Source of the DNA: Emmonsiellopsis sp. PD_33
Taxonomy: Eukaryota; Ascomycota; Eurotiomycetes; Onygenales; Ajellomycetaceae
Length of the DNA: 29,117 nt
Direction of reading: 5' to 3'
Assembly: GCA_032988165.1 (NCBI GenBank)
Contig: JANTQF010000410.1
Location: 1 to 29,117, forward strand
This document shows, piece after piece, positions 1 through 9,591 of this stretch. Made by a program: the position numbers and the translations under genes. The stretch's first letter is position 1; each line of letters begins with the position of its first letter. The notes below the pieces were generated by a model, which made no database searches, was not told the origin of the DNA, and saw only the letters and a list, made by a program, of their open reading frames with translations.

Positions 1-492
1 AGGAAAAAAATAACTACCCCCCCCCCATGGTTATTTTTTTTACCATTCAACAGTCAGCCCCACTTATTAGCCTTTATGTCTTGGGAATGTTATAAAAATA
101 CTACTCCACCTGAAATGACTGTTCAACAGTCAATTTACCTTTGGCACTGAACGCGCCCTCAGTGAGTCAAAGCTGAAAACTGCCCCAGCCCAACTCCACC
201 GGGCAATCCTGAAAAATCTTTGCTGGCAATCCTTTGAAGGATTTTTAGTGATAACGACAACGGAAGGCGGGGAAGCGCACAATGTTATGAATTATTGTGA
301 AAGTGGAAGAATGGCAACTTCAGACCCTATTCTTCTCTGTTCTGCTTTTTCACATTGTCAATTCTTTAATGCATTCTCTGCTCAAAACCAAGCTTTTTTC
401 TGTTTAGGCCATTTGCTTTTCATCTGGCCCTCCTCTCGTTGTTCATACAAAATATCTTAGAACCTGAACTAATTGCATTATCCCTAAACAGG
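1..492. other. Intergenic DNA upstream of the hydrolase gene
   Basis: No convincing coding sequence is seen here. The first 40 bases form an inverted repeat (AAAAAAATAAC and GTTATTTTTTT around a C-rich loop). A 17-nt palindrome sits at 116-132, and half of it recurs at 46-56. The stretch just before 493 is pyrimidine-rich and is probably promoter and 5' leader of the following gene. Confidence 0.6.
116..132. repeat. 17-nt palindrome TGACTGTTCAACAGTCA
   Basis: The two 8-nt arms are perfectly complementary around a single central C. The right half (TTCAACAGTCA) is repeated in the same orientation at 46-56, so the half-site occurs twice, 76 nt apart. This could be a dimeric transcription-factor site or a transposon-end remnant; nothing decides between them. 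Confidence 0.6.
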
Positions 493-1670
493 ATGGCAGA
501 CTACACTGAATACGCCGGGCCCAGCAAGGAGTGGCTGGACCTCGAGGCTACACTCCCACAGGACAACGACAATCTAACCGTCGAGCAAATGAGAGATGCA
601 GCAAACAAAGGGAGAGATGCTGCTGCTGCTGAGGACATGATCAAGGAGGGTGAGTGAGAAGCCTGAATCCATATTTGCTGGCCTGATATTTAACCCCCTT
701 CTACAGGACTGCAATCACAAGTAGTAATCGCGAAATTTTCAATCCCAACTCGGGACGGTTCCTCCATCGAGGGGCGTAGTTTTCGCCCAGTCTCTATCCC
801 CACTACGCGGCCTCTCCCAGTCTACGTTCATTCGCACGGCGGAGGATTCCTCTTCGGCACCCCGGACTCAGAGGACGCTATTTGCTCACGCACCGTGGTA
901 TCACTCGCTGCAGCCGGGGAGCCCGCCGTCGTCGTTAATGTGAACTATCGCCATACGCCTGATAACCCTAATTTAACAGCCTGGAACGATCTCGAAGATG
1001 CATTCCACTGGCTGCACGAAAACATGGCCTTTATCGGCGGTGAAAGCGACAAAGTAGTCATTGGCGGGATTTCTGCCGGCGCATGGATAACGGCAGCTCT
1101 GGTTCTCTCGCAGAACATTGGCAAGGATAAACAGTTAGCTGCCAGGCCTCGGATTCGCGGCCAGGTGCTCATGATCCCGTGCGTGGTGCATGGGGAATTT
1201 CGAGACGCGTCCGTGTCGAGTTATGTGCAGTGCGAGAATGCGCCGATTCTATCCATCAAGCAGACGATGTTTTTCACGGGGCTGTTGGATGTGAAGGATC
1301 CGAGTCCGGAGGACAGAAGATTAAGCCCTGGCTTGGCTACTCCACAGGAAGCAAAGGGGCTGCCGCCTAGTACCTTTGGGGTTGCGGGGAACGATCCTCT
1401 ACGCGATGAAGGCCTGCTGTTTGCAAAGATGCTGTCGGAGGCTGGGTGAGTACCATTGGGTCTTGTGTAAATGATAGGATAAAATTACTGATGCGTGGTT
1501 GTAGGGTCCCTACCAAAGTAGACGTTTTTAGAGGCCTTCCGCACGGATTCAGGAGATACGGACCAGAAAAGATCCCGCTGTGCAACCGATGGGATGAGGT
1601 CGTGGTTGAGGGTATACAGTATGCTCTGAGCAATCCTGTAGCTGGGGGGTTCGAGATCAGAGCTGATTGA
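493..1670 (+). CDS. Alpha/beta hydrolase, HSL-type esterase/lipase (3 exons)
   Basis: Exons 493-649, 707-1445 and 1505-1670 join to a 353-residue protein; the introns (57 and 59 nt) have GTGAGT donors and CAG/TAG acceptors. It belongs to the hormone-sensitive-lipase-like alpha/beta hydrolases (Abhydrolase_3). The oxyanion-hole motif HGGG is at residues 96-99 and the nucleophile elbow GISAG has Ser175. Asp282 (in NDPLRDEG) and His312 (in LPHGF) complete the Ser-Asp-His triad, so an active serine esterase is expected. No signal peptide is visible, so it is probably cytosolic. The substrate cannot be told from sequence. The ATG at 493 is preferred because its N-terminus (MADYTEYAGPSKEWL) resembles fungal relatives; the frame is open upstream to about 439. 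It has no operon-like partner; a 5S gene lies downstream. Confidence 0.88.
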
Positions 1671-2048
1671 GAGGGGGGGGGTTTATGTGGGTATTTTGAA
1701 CAATATAGATTTGAATTCCTTTTGGACACTGGCTATAGATAGCTAGTATAGATATCTAGAATACACCCTTGATCTATTTACTATCTTTTCACTTTCTTGC
1801 AATGTGCTTCGGAACTTGAATTTAAATCTGGCCCGGGGTGACTCCATTCTAGAAAAGCCGTTGCGAGCAACAAAGTACTCTCCCTCCGCCGCGCCTGGAT
1901 TCTACTGTTCTATATATACGTGCTGCGCAATATAAGAGCATACACCACAACCAAACTTCTTATTTCTCGCCCAGGGGGTCATCAGCAAGGGCTAAACACA
2001 ATGGCTGTCGCCAACTTTATATCCACCCTCAATTTCTCTCCAGTTATC
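1671..2048. other. Intergenic DNA between hydrolase and 5S gene
   Basis: This stretch holds the probable 3' end of the hydrolase transcript and a TATATATA-like stretch near 1911-1918. A 25-codon open frame at 2001-2078 overlaps the 5S promoter and is not accepted as a gene. Nothing else is seen. Confidence 0.5.
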
Positions 2049-2055
2049 TATATAA
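2049..2055 (+). promoter_or_regulatory. TATA box of the 5S rRNA gene
   Basis: TATATAA lies 25-31 nt upstream of the 5S start at 2080. Filamentous-ascomycete 5S genes such as those of Neurospora are known to need an upstream TATA element at about -29, together with internal elements. The spacing here fits that rule. Confidence 0.7.
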
Positions 2056-2079
2056 TCCCAACTCCTATCCGCTCCTAAT

Positions 2080-2198
2080 ACATACGAACATAGGGAGTGG
2101 AAAATAGGGCTTCCCGTCCGCTCAGCCATACTCAAGCCACTCGCCGGCCTGTTAGTAGTTGGGTGGGTGACCACCAGCGAATCCGGGCTTTCGTATGT
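2080..2198 (+). rRNA. 5S ribosomal RNA
   Basis: The 119-nt sequence matches the fungal 5S plan. The 5' end ACATACGA pairs with the 3' end TCGTATGT to form helix I. The internal Pol III control region is present: an A-box-like stretch at 2124-2138 (AGCCATACTCAAGCC) and the strongly conserved TTGGGTGGGTGACC near 2158-2171. Compared from memory with the common fungal 5S, several positions differ. The change GTGTGG to GAGTGG in helix II is matched by CCACAC to CCACTC on the partner strand, so pairing is kept. It is a single dispersed copy between protein genes, as usual in Pezizomycotina. It could be a functional variant or a young pseudogene; the kept pairing, TATA box and terminator favour function. 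Confidence 0.93.
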
Positions 2199-2201
2199 TA
2201 C

Positions 2202-2241
2202 TTTTCTTTTTTTTTTGATCTTTTTTTTTTTGATCTTTTTT
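2202..2241 (+). terminator. Pol III terminator, doubled T tracts
   Basis: Directly after the 5S gene come TTTT, then T10, GATC, T11, GATC and T6. T runs on the sense strand terminate Pol III. The T-tract-GATC unit is present twice in tandem, which gives a main terminator and backups. Confidence 0.8.
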
Positions 2242-2471
2242 GTGTGGAGAGGGAGATGTGTGTCGATTCGTAAGTTGAATTTTTGTTGAGATAACTACTA
2301 TCCAGTTTATGCACATACTACCCACGACGTTGGGGGTTTGGGTGAAAAGGGGCTAGCTTACTAATCAACTCAGGGGTGAAACTTCATCATAGGGATGTGT
2401 CGTGTCATTTCTTCCCCCTACCACCCTCTTTCAATTCGTTCAAATGTATAATGTAATCATATTTATCTCCA

Positions 2472-2894
2472 TCATCCCCCCCTCGTCCGAAACGACATAC
2501 AGCCCCACCGATCCTCGATAATCCTTAACTGTCTCGCCTGGTTATTAGTAACTAGTAGATACCCTTCCCCCTTAAAATCATCCATGTTAGCATCCACATA
2601 TCCCTCCTTGCGATACGATGGCGGGAAAATCATGAACGAGTGTCCGTTGATCGTGCGGTCCGTGGCGATCTTCATCATGCACATGGCTACGCTTTCTGGG
2701 GGAGCGAATTTCACTCCCTTGGCGATTAGCCTGGCTTCGTATTCCGGGGAGCGGATGGCGGATTTGATGTAGCTGGATAGTCCAGGAGTTGTTAGTAGTA
2801 TTCGTAGCATGGGAGTTGAGGCATCTTGGGTATTTGTTACGTGTCTGTCTATGTCCGCTGGGTATAGATATAGCTCTGGCAGTCCACGGATATC
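2472..2894 (-). pseudogene. Short-chain dehydrogenase C-terminal remnant
   Basis: The minus-strand frame from 2894 to 2472 is open and follows a possible TAG acceptor. It encodes a stretch like the C-terminus of fungal 15-hydroxyprostaglandin-dehydrogenase-type SDRs. Features are a TPM segment, then PESVAMCMMKIATD, INGHSFMIFPP and GYVDANMDDF. The Rossmann glycine motif and the Tyr-x-x-x-Lys catalytic pair should lie upstream, yet no such sequence is found on the minus strand between 2895 and about 3400. The last 35 residues also drift from the family. I read it as a truncated or decayed SDR. A gene with an unrecognised spliced N-terminus is possible but less likely. Confidence 0.5.
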
Positions 2895-3326
2895 CTAGAT
2901 GATAGATAGGCTGGGTACTATAGGAAGGAATAACCAGTTAACTGAAACTGTTAAATCTAGAAGAAGAAATCCACCTCTTGACGAAAGTAAAGTAAAGTGA
3001 AGTCAAATAAAACAAAAAAAAATCGGCACCACTCTCACCCTGCCCTGCCGTCACCATCGAAATCCCTTTCGTCCCGCCCCGCGCATCCGTCCCAATCAAC
3101 AATGATGTAAATAACCCAAACCGCCGGCATTGACTTCTCAAAGTGGAGTTTTATGCCCCTCCATCCAGCACTGATACATGAAGTAGTATGCAGTAGTTAC
3201 CGCAACTGGGTCCAAATTTCGGCGGCAAAAAGGGGCGCCTTTTCTTCCCCACCTCATTGGATTGTCGCTACTATCATTAGATCTCGGCTCAGGAATCCAG
3301 GACCTAGAGTAGAACTAGTTTCTTTG

Positions 3327-3342
3327 CCGAAGAATTCTTCGG
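3327..3342. repeat. Perfect 16-nt palindrome CCGAAGAATTCTTCGG
   Basis: The sequence equals its own reverse complement. It is followed within a few bases by a second inverted repeat, GGTTTG with CAAACC (about 3341-3361), and 45 nt further on by a third. No gene is close. Confidence 0.7.
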
Positions 3343-3406
3343 TTTGTTCGGTTACCAAACCGGGATTAGACCATAATTTGACCTATCTACCCGTGTAATC
3401 TATTCG

Positions 3407-3434
3407 CCGCCAGCCCCACGGGGTAAGCTGGCGG
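3407..3434. repeat. Inverted repeat CCGCCAGC / GCTGGCGG
   Basis: Arms at 3407-3414 and 3427-3434 are perfect complements, and the 12-nt loop carries CCCC-AC-GGGG, so the hairpin can extend inward. It is a strong potential hairpin in non-coding DNA. Confidence 0.7.
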
Positions 3435-3515
3435 AAGGAAATTCGGTACGGTAGCTAGTGGGGTGAGCTGGTCCAGCTGATTAACTTGGAGATGGTTTGG
3501 TTCGCGTTCTGTTTC

Positions 3516-3538
3516 GTTGGTTGGTTGGTTGGGTTGGG
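3516..3538. repeat. (TTGG)n microsatellite
   Basis: Three to four TTGG units with one interruption, in non-coding DNA. Confidence 0.7.
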
Positions 3539-3917
3539 AAGGTTTTCAATAAGGTTGGCTAGCGAGGGGCAAATGTTCGGTTCGAAAAGGGGAGATTGAG
3601 GTAAGAGGGGTGAGGGATGGGCGTGTATAGCCGTCCGCTGATGGGGAGCAATGAGAATGGATGGATACATGGCAGTGAATGGATGAAGTGGGGTTTTTTT
3701 GAGGATGTATTGTTTTGTATTATATTTTGGTCTCTTTTTGTCTACTGGGGATTTAAAAGGAGAAGAGGGGGAAGGGAGTTTGTCCTAGGATAAATGGGGG
3801 GGGGGTCGGAGGGGCGCGATCAATGAGCAAATCTTGGGCGTTTGACAACGAAAGAAATCGTTCGGGGAGGGGGGGAGGGAATAATAAGAAGGAAGGGGGG
3901 AGAAAAGTAGAAATAGA

Positions 3918-3937
3918 ATAAAAATAAAAATAAAAAT
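3918..3937. repeat. (AAAAAT)n microsatellite
   Basis: Three consecutive AAAAAT-type units in AT-rich non-coding DNA. Confidence 0.7.
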
Positions 3938-4700
3938 CCATAGTTCATTTCCACCATGCTAGAGAATAAACTAAAAACGGAAATACCACGTCAAAGAAGC
4001 TACCAGATGCGAAATAGATGGAATAAGATTAAAAAACATAGAACATGAATACTTGCTTGCTTTTGCTGCGCATGAAGTAGACTCAGACGTTGAAAGTGAA
4101 GAACCATGGAGGGAAAGAAAGAGCTGAAGAAGAAAAAAGACATCAAGAGGAGCTAACCGTGTAATGGAAGAGGGAGAAGTAATACTAAGAATGAAACATT
4201 AATATGGAAACAAGAAACTGAAATTAAATCGCGTAGAAATAAAAAATAACGGCAAGCAAAAACCAGGGAGACAGAAGCGAAGAGGAATATAGGTAAAAGC
4301 TAGGGATATCAGTATGATCGATCAATCGGCATCTCACGACAAGACAGGCAGAAGAAAGGCTCCAGTAGAGGACAACAAAAAGAAGACATTGGATATATGG
4401 GCAAGCTCAAAGGATAAGAGCAAGGCTGGCACTAACACAATGCAAAACCCACGCTCTCTCTGGTATAAGGGTAACATGGGGTATTTTTTTTGCGGATTGG
4501 TAGGTAAAAGGGGTATATGGGAAGTAGAGATAAAGTAAAATACAACAATCAAAATAGAAGAAGCGGGCTAGAGACAGAAAGGAATGGATTATTTTTCCAT
4601 GAAGATTCCGGGTGATTTTTTTTTCGAGAAGACGCTTGGATTTTTGCAGCAAACGCAGGGGGAAACAAATGCTGAAAACAGTAAAACAGAAGGGTAGAAA

Positions 4701-4713
4701 GATAGATAGATAG
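4701..4713. repeat. (GATA)3 microsatellite
   Basis: Three GATA units in tandem in the probable 3' flank of the Barentsz-type gene. GATA-factor binding is conceivable but unsupported here. Confidence 0.5.
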
Positions 4714-5037
4714 GAAAAAATAAGACTAAAAAATAGGCTACTGTTTGAATCAAGAAGAATGGAAAAATAAGTAGAAAAACCGGCAGCAATCAATAACATT
4801 CAGAGAGAATTAAAGAGAATTTGGCCCGAATTTGGAAAACAAAAACCGCTAAAATGCATGGGGAACATAATAATCTAACGACGAAGGGTAAATAGGTTGC
4901 TGCAGGACAACAGCAACAAAAGGTACCAATAGAAGAAAGAATAGAACGAAAACAAACAGCGCCAAATCGCCTAAAAATGATAGATTTGAGGAATATAGCA
5001 AGCGAAATCACCAGTGTGAAAAATTGCAAATGGAGTG

Positions 5038-7205
5038 CTATGAATAATATATCGTCCCATTTTGAGGTTGGGGTTGAGGATAGTAATAAGTCGGCCCAGG
5101 TGGAGTCATCATACCCCCTATGCCAACCACACCTCCCTGTGGCGCGCCCTGTGGCTGTGCCGGGTAAGGTGCATTTTGAGGGTATCCAGAACCCGGTACC
5201 TGCGAAGTATCGTAATAGTAAACAGTACCATTCGACTCATGCGCAACTGTCCCCGCCTGTGCTTGTTGGGATTGGTCGCCAGCCGGTTGCTGCTGCGGAG
5301 GCATGGTGTATTGCTGTCCTGGCATAGCATAGTGGCCAGGGGCAACGGGCGCGTTGTACGCTGGGTATTCTGGGTTTGCTCCAGGGTAGAAGACAGGTCC
5401 GGGTTGGTAGCCTGCTTCAGCGTAGTAATGTTGTGGCTGTTGGAAGGGATATGGTTGGAAAGGTTGGGCATGGATGGCACGTTCCGGGATCTGGGAAAGG
5501 GGGGTGGCAGAGGCTTGGGATACATGAGAAGCTTGGCGTGCATGTGGAGGATACATGGCGGACTCCGGCGCATATCCAGCTCCGTTGACAGGGTGGGGAA
5601 CTTGTTGGTGGAAAGGCTGCTCCTGTTGCTGTTGGGGTGGGTTGTATGGGTATGCAACAGGAGATTCGATGTCAGCAACTGAAACCGTCTTTTGTGGTCG
5701 AGGCTGGTGCATGGGAATGGTCTGCGTTGGTCGGATTTCTCTGTACTCTGGATGCTGAGGCATCGGGTATGGGAAAGGTTGCGGCATTTGTGCTCCAACA
5801 GGGGCCATATGGGGGATAGTACCGGGGGGTGGTACCATTCCGGGACCGGGAGGTCGAATTGACGGTGGAAGCCGTACAACGGGCTTCCCAGGCTCACCAG
5901 GCATGACACCAGCGCGGGAAACAACCGATCCTGCCGGTGAGTTGAGACCCTCCGTTCCTCTGCCGAACGACGACCTGCGACTCATGGCCACGCTGGGAGT
6001 ATAAATACTTCCTCCATAGACACTCGTTCTCCTGCCGCCGTAGAAACCACCACGCCCTCGCCCCCGATATGCCTGCTGGTTTGGCCGGAGTGCTCTCGGG
6101 ATAAAGATAAAGGACCGCTCCGTAGCAGGGAAGATGTATCTGGGTGGCTGTCCGGGCAATGATATCCTCACTGGTTTATCCCGACGGAGGGGTGGTCGAT
6201 GCTGCGGCAGACGGGTGTGTTGGCGTTTTGGTACGGCGGAATAAGGGATCGGGTTTTCCATGCCCGGGAGGAAGACGATAACGGGAACATTTCCAACTAG
6301 GACGGTGCTAGAGAAGGAGCGGTTGGGTGGGGAGGATCGGGGAGCTGTAGGGACAGGTCTTGGAGCATTCGACATGGGAGTGCCGCTGGGGGCGGCGGAT
6401 GATGGAGTCGGGCGCGAGCCTTGGGCAACGGATTCGTGGAGATCATGAGTCCACTGTCCCGCGGTGACATCTGGCTTCGGTGCGGGGCGTCTGAGAATGG
6501 TCAGTATACGTATACCATAGGGGGAAAAATACATAAAAAAATACTCGTATAAACTAACCTAGCAGCAGTGCTATCAACGATAAGACCATGGGGCCGGGTC
6601 TTCGATTTGTTATTGTTGAAGGGCGGTCGATAACCGTTGACAGGCGAATCTGAATTGCGCTTATCGTGCAAAAAGAAGCCGCCGCGCGTAGGCACGAAAG
6701 CCGGGTTCGAGTCGCGCTCCCTAATGTATTCCTCATGCTCGCGTCTTTTCCGCTGCGCAAAGGTCTCCCTTGGCTGACTGGTGCGTTCTGACTTCGGGGT
6801 GGCGATGGTGGGATGTTCCCGCTCCTCTTTCATATCATCGAAATGGACTTCCTCCACGCCTTCCAGACCATCCGACAACTTCATGCCATTCAACATGGCC
6901 TCGGTATCCGAAACCGCACCTCCAAAAAGGTTCTTTGCAGGCGAGGGCGATTTGCCTCCCTGCGGACCCCCGCCGGCGCTGGCAGCAGGCACCCGCCCGT
7001 TCGTCGATTCGAGTCCTTGTGCGCGCGGAATGTCATGGTCGCTTACATCGCTTCCTTCGGCATCGGCGTCATCATCCTCGTGTGTCGAGAGGGTTCCGTC
7101 GCTCAAGGAGTCGTCGTCCAAGTCGCCGTCCACGGAACCTTCTTCGTCGCCTTCGTCCTCCACTCGTCTCCGGCTAGCGATCCGACTTCGGCGATGAGGT
7201 GCCAT
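5038..7205 (-). CDS. Barentsz/CASC3-type eIF4AIII-binding protein (2 exons)
   Basis: Exons 7205-6559 and 6490-5038 join across a 68-nt intron (GTTAGT...CTCAG) to a 699-residue protein. An acidic N-terminus (to about residue 60) is followed by the Btz/SELOR signature at about 145-232: basic helix QRKRREHEEYIRERD, then NPAFVPTRGGFFLHD, then GQWTHD with Trp229. In CASC3/Barentsz these parts clamp eIF4AIII in the exon junction complex, which marks spliced mRNA for decay and localisation. The intron splits the Btz domain between its two contact segments. An RG-rich patch (YRGRGRGGFYGGRR) lies mid-protein. The C-terminal half is disordered and rich in Pro, Gln, Tyr and Gly, like RNA-granule proteins. 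It probably shuttles between nucleus and cytoplasm. The Btz assignment is strong; the exact gene name is uncertain. Confidence 0.85.
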
Positions 7206-8073
7206 CTGGGGGCGTAGTTAGTGTCAACGTAATATATCCCCACAGGGTCGCAGAGTAGGTGTCTCGAGATACTGACAATGTTGCGGAGAGAGGTCGATGG
7301 GGGGGCGAGCGAGGGTGTTGGGGGTCCGGAGCAAGGAGTGGGCGTGGATGGCGAGATGCTGGGCGATATAGGGACGTAGTTGTCTGCGCGGGCTCGCTGG
7401 CGGAGTGGCAGAGAAGTGCGAGAGGCGAGGGCTCGCTGGCAGCACACCGGATACTTATACAAGAGCTGGTCGTGGCGGCAAAAGCACATCTCACGCTCTG
7501 TCGGTCTCTCTTTTGCTGCTCGATCGTTTCTTGAAGTCCAAAATGTCATCGCAAAAACAGAGCTAGGCCCGATGCGGCTAGCGGGCCGTGTTTACCTAAC
7601 CCGCATCCAAGAAGTAGATATCAGCAATATATCGAAGTAGATAAAGTAAACAAACAGCTTTGTGACAGCGGTTCAGGCAGTGTTGGGGGTGTGGATTTAG
7701 ACACAGTCCGTTCAGTCTTTTATCCTCGACAATGCGGGCTTGTTTGCGTGGGTTTGCGCGCTTTCTGTATACCCTCGAAGGGCATTCCATGGTTAAAGAC
7801 TCGGAACTACGAGTATGGACTTTGTTCATTCAAGTGGAATCAGTATCGTGACCCGAATTTATTGTTGGCATTATTACCATTATTATCATGCTCATTGCCA
7901 TCCAGGAGACCATGCCTATATCAGCCGCTGTCTGGAGTATACCCTACCGGTATGGTGCATGGACTAGGATTCTTGAAAATTGATAATATTTAGCCTAGAA
8001 CAAAAAATCTGCTAATTCCCTCTATATTTAACGCCGTAAAAGCGCAACAGCTACAACAATTCAAAGGAACAGC
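7206..8073. other. Intergenic DNA upstream of the Barentsz-type gene
   Basis: This is the promoter and 5' UTR of the minus-strand gene starting at 7205 and the 3' flank of nop13. Its frames are pyrimidine-rich low-complexity translations. A 12-nt direct repeat GGGCTCGCTGGC occurs at 7390-7401 and 7429-7440. No gene is seen. Confidence 0.5.
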
Positions 8074-9273
8074 TCAGTCAAAGGTAGTCTTCTTCCCCTT
8101 TGCTTCAACAATAGCCCCACTAAGCCTCTGCACCGTCTCCTCCGCATACCGTCCACTGCTCGCGCCTTTCTTGGGTTTGCCATATTCCCGACCCGCGCCA
8201 GGCTTGGAAGGTCGAGTCCTCTCCACGGGCACTTCCTCGATGGCGGGCGCATCATCATTCGTCTCCTGCTCGGCTCCCCCTGATCGTCCAGTGGACTGAT
8301 CCTTTCCAGTACCCTCCTTGCCGAACCGCTTCTTATACCGTGTCGCCTTGTCTTCTGCAAACTCCATACGCAATGGACGACCCATGATCCGATTAACCCA
8401 TACTTTTCTCTCCTTTGGCTTCTTGCTCTTCTTCTCCTTGGATCCCTCCTTGGCCTCATCCGCATCTGACCCGTCCACATCTGACTCTGGCTCTTCTGGT
8501 ACTTTCACGAACCCCCGCACAGCAGCCTCTGCGGACTCAACTTCCTCAAACTCAACCCACGCATAGCCCTTGCATTTGCCCGAGTCTTCGAACGTCGCCA
8601 CCTGTATATGGCTAATAGCTCCGCAGCGTTTGAAATGCTCCTCGACAACTTCCTTCGTCACATCAAACCCGAGATTCCCAATAAATATCCTCTGCGACGG
8701 CGTGTGCGCGGGACCCTTGGCGGACTTTGCGGTATCATCTTTAGACTGCGACTTCTCGGGACGTCCCTCGTAGCTGTTCGCGTTCTTGATGAGCGCCCGA
8801 CGGCCGCTGATCAGCTGTTCGCTCATCGCAATGGCCTGGTCCATGGCTTTCTTCGTGGTGAAATCGACGTAGGCGAATCCCTTGTTTTGGGGTCGGCCAT
8901 TATACTTTGCGCCTTCGGGCAGGTGTACGCGTGTGATCTCCTCGTTCGTCAGGGAGCCCTCGTTCGTTAGAAATTGTCGAATGTCATCTTTCTTCACGGT
9001 GAACGGGAGGTTCCCGATCCAGACGCCGTAATTCGAGCGCTTTGCAGGCGCTTCGCTGGATTCTTGTGCTTCGGTTTTTGGGGCAGATGTGGTCGTTGTA
9101 GTAGTTGATTCCGAGGCCTCAGTGGTTTTAGGCTCTACCGGCTTCTTCTTTGCCTTTCGAAGGGCCTTCTTGGAGGGCGGCTCTGGTGCAGACAGGTCGA
9201 TTTCGAGTGCTGGGCCATCGTCCAGCTTGCGCTTTCGGGGGGCGCTTGGGGAAGTCTCTTTGAGACCCGGCAT
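8074..9273 (-). CDS. nop13: Nucleolar RNA-binding protein Nop13
   Basis: One uninterrupted exon encodes 399 residues, close to the length of yeast Nop13. Two RRMs are visible. RRM1 (about 83-165) has RNP2 VWIGNL and RNP1 NKGFAYVDF; RRM2 (about 195-305) has RNP2 IFIGNL and RNP1 CKGYAWVEF. RRM2 carries a roughly 30-residue charged insertion (acidic then Lys-rich, about 258-289) before its last strand. The N-terminus is Lys-rich and nuclear-localisation-like, and the C-terminus is basic. Nop13 homologues act in the nucleolus on pre-ribosomal particles. The ATG at 9273 is chosen over an in-frame upstream extension to 9492 because homology begins near MPGLKETSPS and the extension looks untranslated. 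It is divergent from iec3 with 318 bp between start codons. Confidence 0.88.
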   Translation of the reverse strand: MPGLKETSPSAPRKRKLDDGPALEIDLSAPEPPSKKALRKAKKKPVEPKTTEASESTTTTTTSAPKTEAQESSEAPAKRSNYGVWIGNLPFTVKKDDIRQFLTNEGSLTNEEITRVHLPEGAKYNGRPQNKGFAYVDFTTKKAMDQAIAMSEQLISGRRALIKNANSYEGRPEKSQSKDDTAKSAKGPAHTPSQRIFIGNLGFDVTKEVVEEHFKRCGAISHIQVATFEDSGKCKGYAWVEFEEVESAEAAVRGFVKVPEEPESDVDGSDADEAKEGSKEKKSKKPKERKVWVNRIMGRPLRMEFAEDKATRYKKRFGKEGTGKDQSTGRSGGAEQETNDDAPAIEEVPVERTRPSKPGAGREYGKPKKGASSGRYAEETVQRLSGAIVEAKGKKTTFD

Positions 9274-9591
9274 TGTAAAAATACTGGCAATATAAATCCG
9301 CAGTAGATAGGAGGAAAACAGGGTACTAGCACAATTGATACGCTGTGGTTTGTTGGGAATTCTTCTCTCTGCAAAATTGATATTGGGTTTGGCGCAGGAA
9401 AAATTAAATACGGCGGCGCACACAACCATTCGCGCAGATTCCCACCGTGTCGAGAAACGTCGACGACGACATCCGACATCTTGTATCTCCATTCCTCTGC
9501 CATTCTCCCCCTCTGCCTATGTCCGCCATATCCTGTGGCATTCGAAGCTCAGACTGACTTACCCGTTCACTCTGACATCTTCACCCTCAAC
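9274..9591. promoter_or_regulatory. Divergent promoter region shared by nop13 and iec3
   Basis: The 318 bp between the two start codons must hold both promoters and both 5' leaders. The iec3 side has a pyrimidine-rich leader (9480-9590). No clear TATA box is seen. Confidence 0.6.

Larger units (their letters stand above)
2895..5037. other. Long intergenic region, AT- and purine-rich, no gene seen
   Basis: No frame in this 2.1 kb shows protein family features. The open frames on the minus strand are pyrimidine-rich low-complexity translations. It holds three inverted repeats at 3327-3434, short simple repeats at 3516-3538, 3918-3937 and 4701-4713, and the probable 3' UTR of the Barentsz-type gene that ends at 5038. 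Confidence 0.6.

Noticed and set aside
2001..2078. 25-codon open frame with a good ATG context (MAVANFISTLNF...)
   Set aside because: It covers the TATA box and promoter of the 5S rRNA gene and ends just before it; no homology or splice continuation is visible.
1992..2174. Minus-strand open frame across the 5S gene
   Set aside because: It is the antisense translation of the 5S rRNA gene.
2938..3141. Minus-strand frame with GGTKGISMVTAGQG, considered as the SDR N-terminus
   Set aside because: It lacks a TGxxxGxG Rossmann motif and cannot be spliced in frame to the C-terminal remnant with recognisable middle domains.
3327..3342. GAA/TTC palindrome as a heat-shock element
   Set aside because: The spacing of GAA and TTC units does not follow the nGAAn 5-bp periodicity.
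4314..4799. Overlapping frames in the AT-rich region 3' of the Barentsz-type gene
   Set aside because: Low-complexity pyrimidine-strand translations rich in Phe, Leu and Ser without family features.
5062..5924. Long frames on both strands within the Barentsz-type exon 2
   Set aside because: Shadows of the Pro/Gln-rich coding sequence in other frames.
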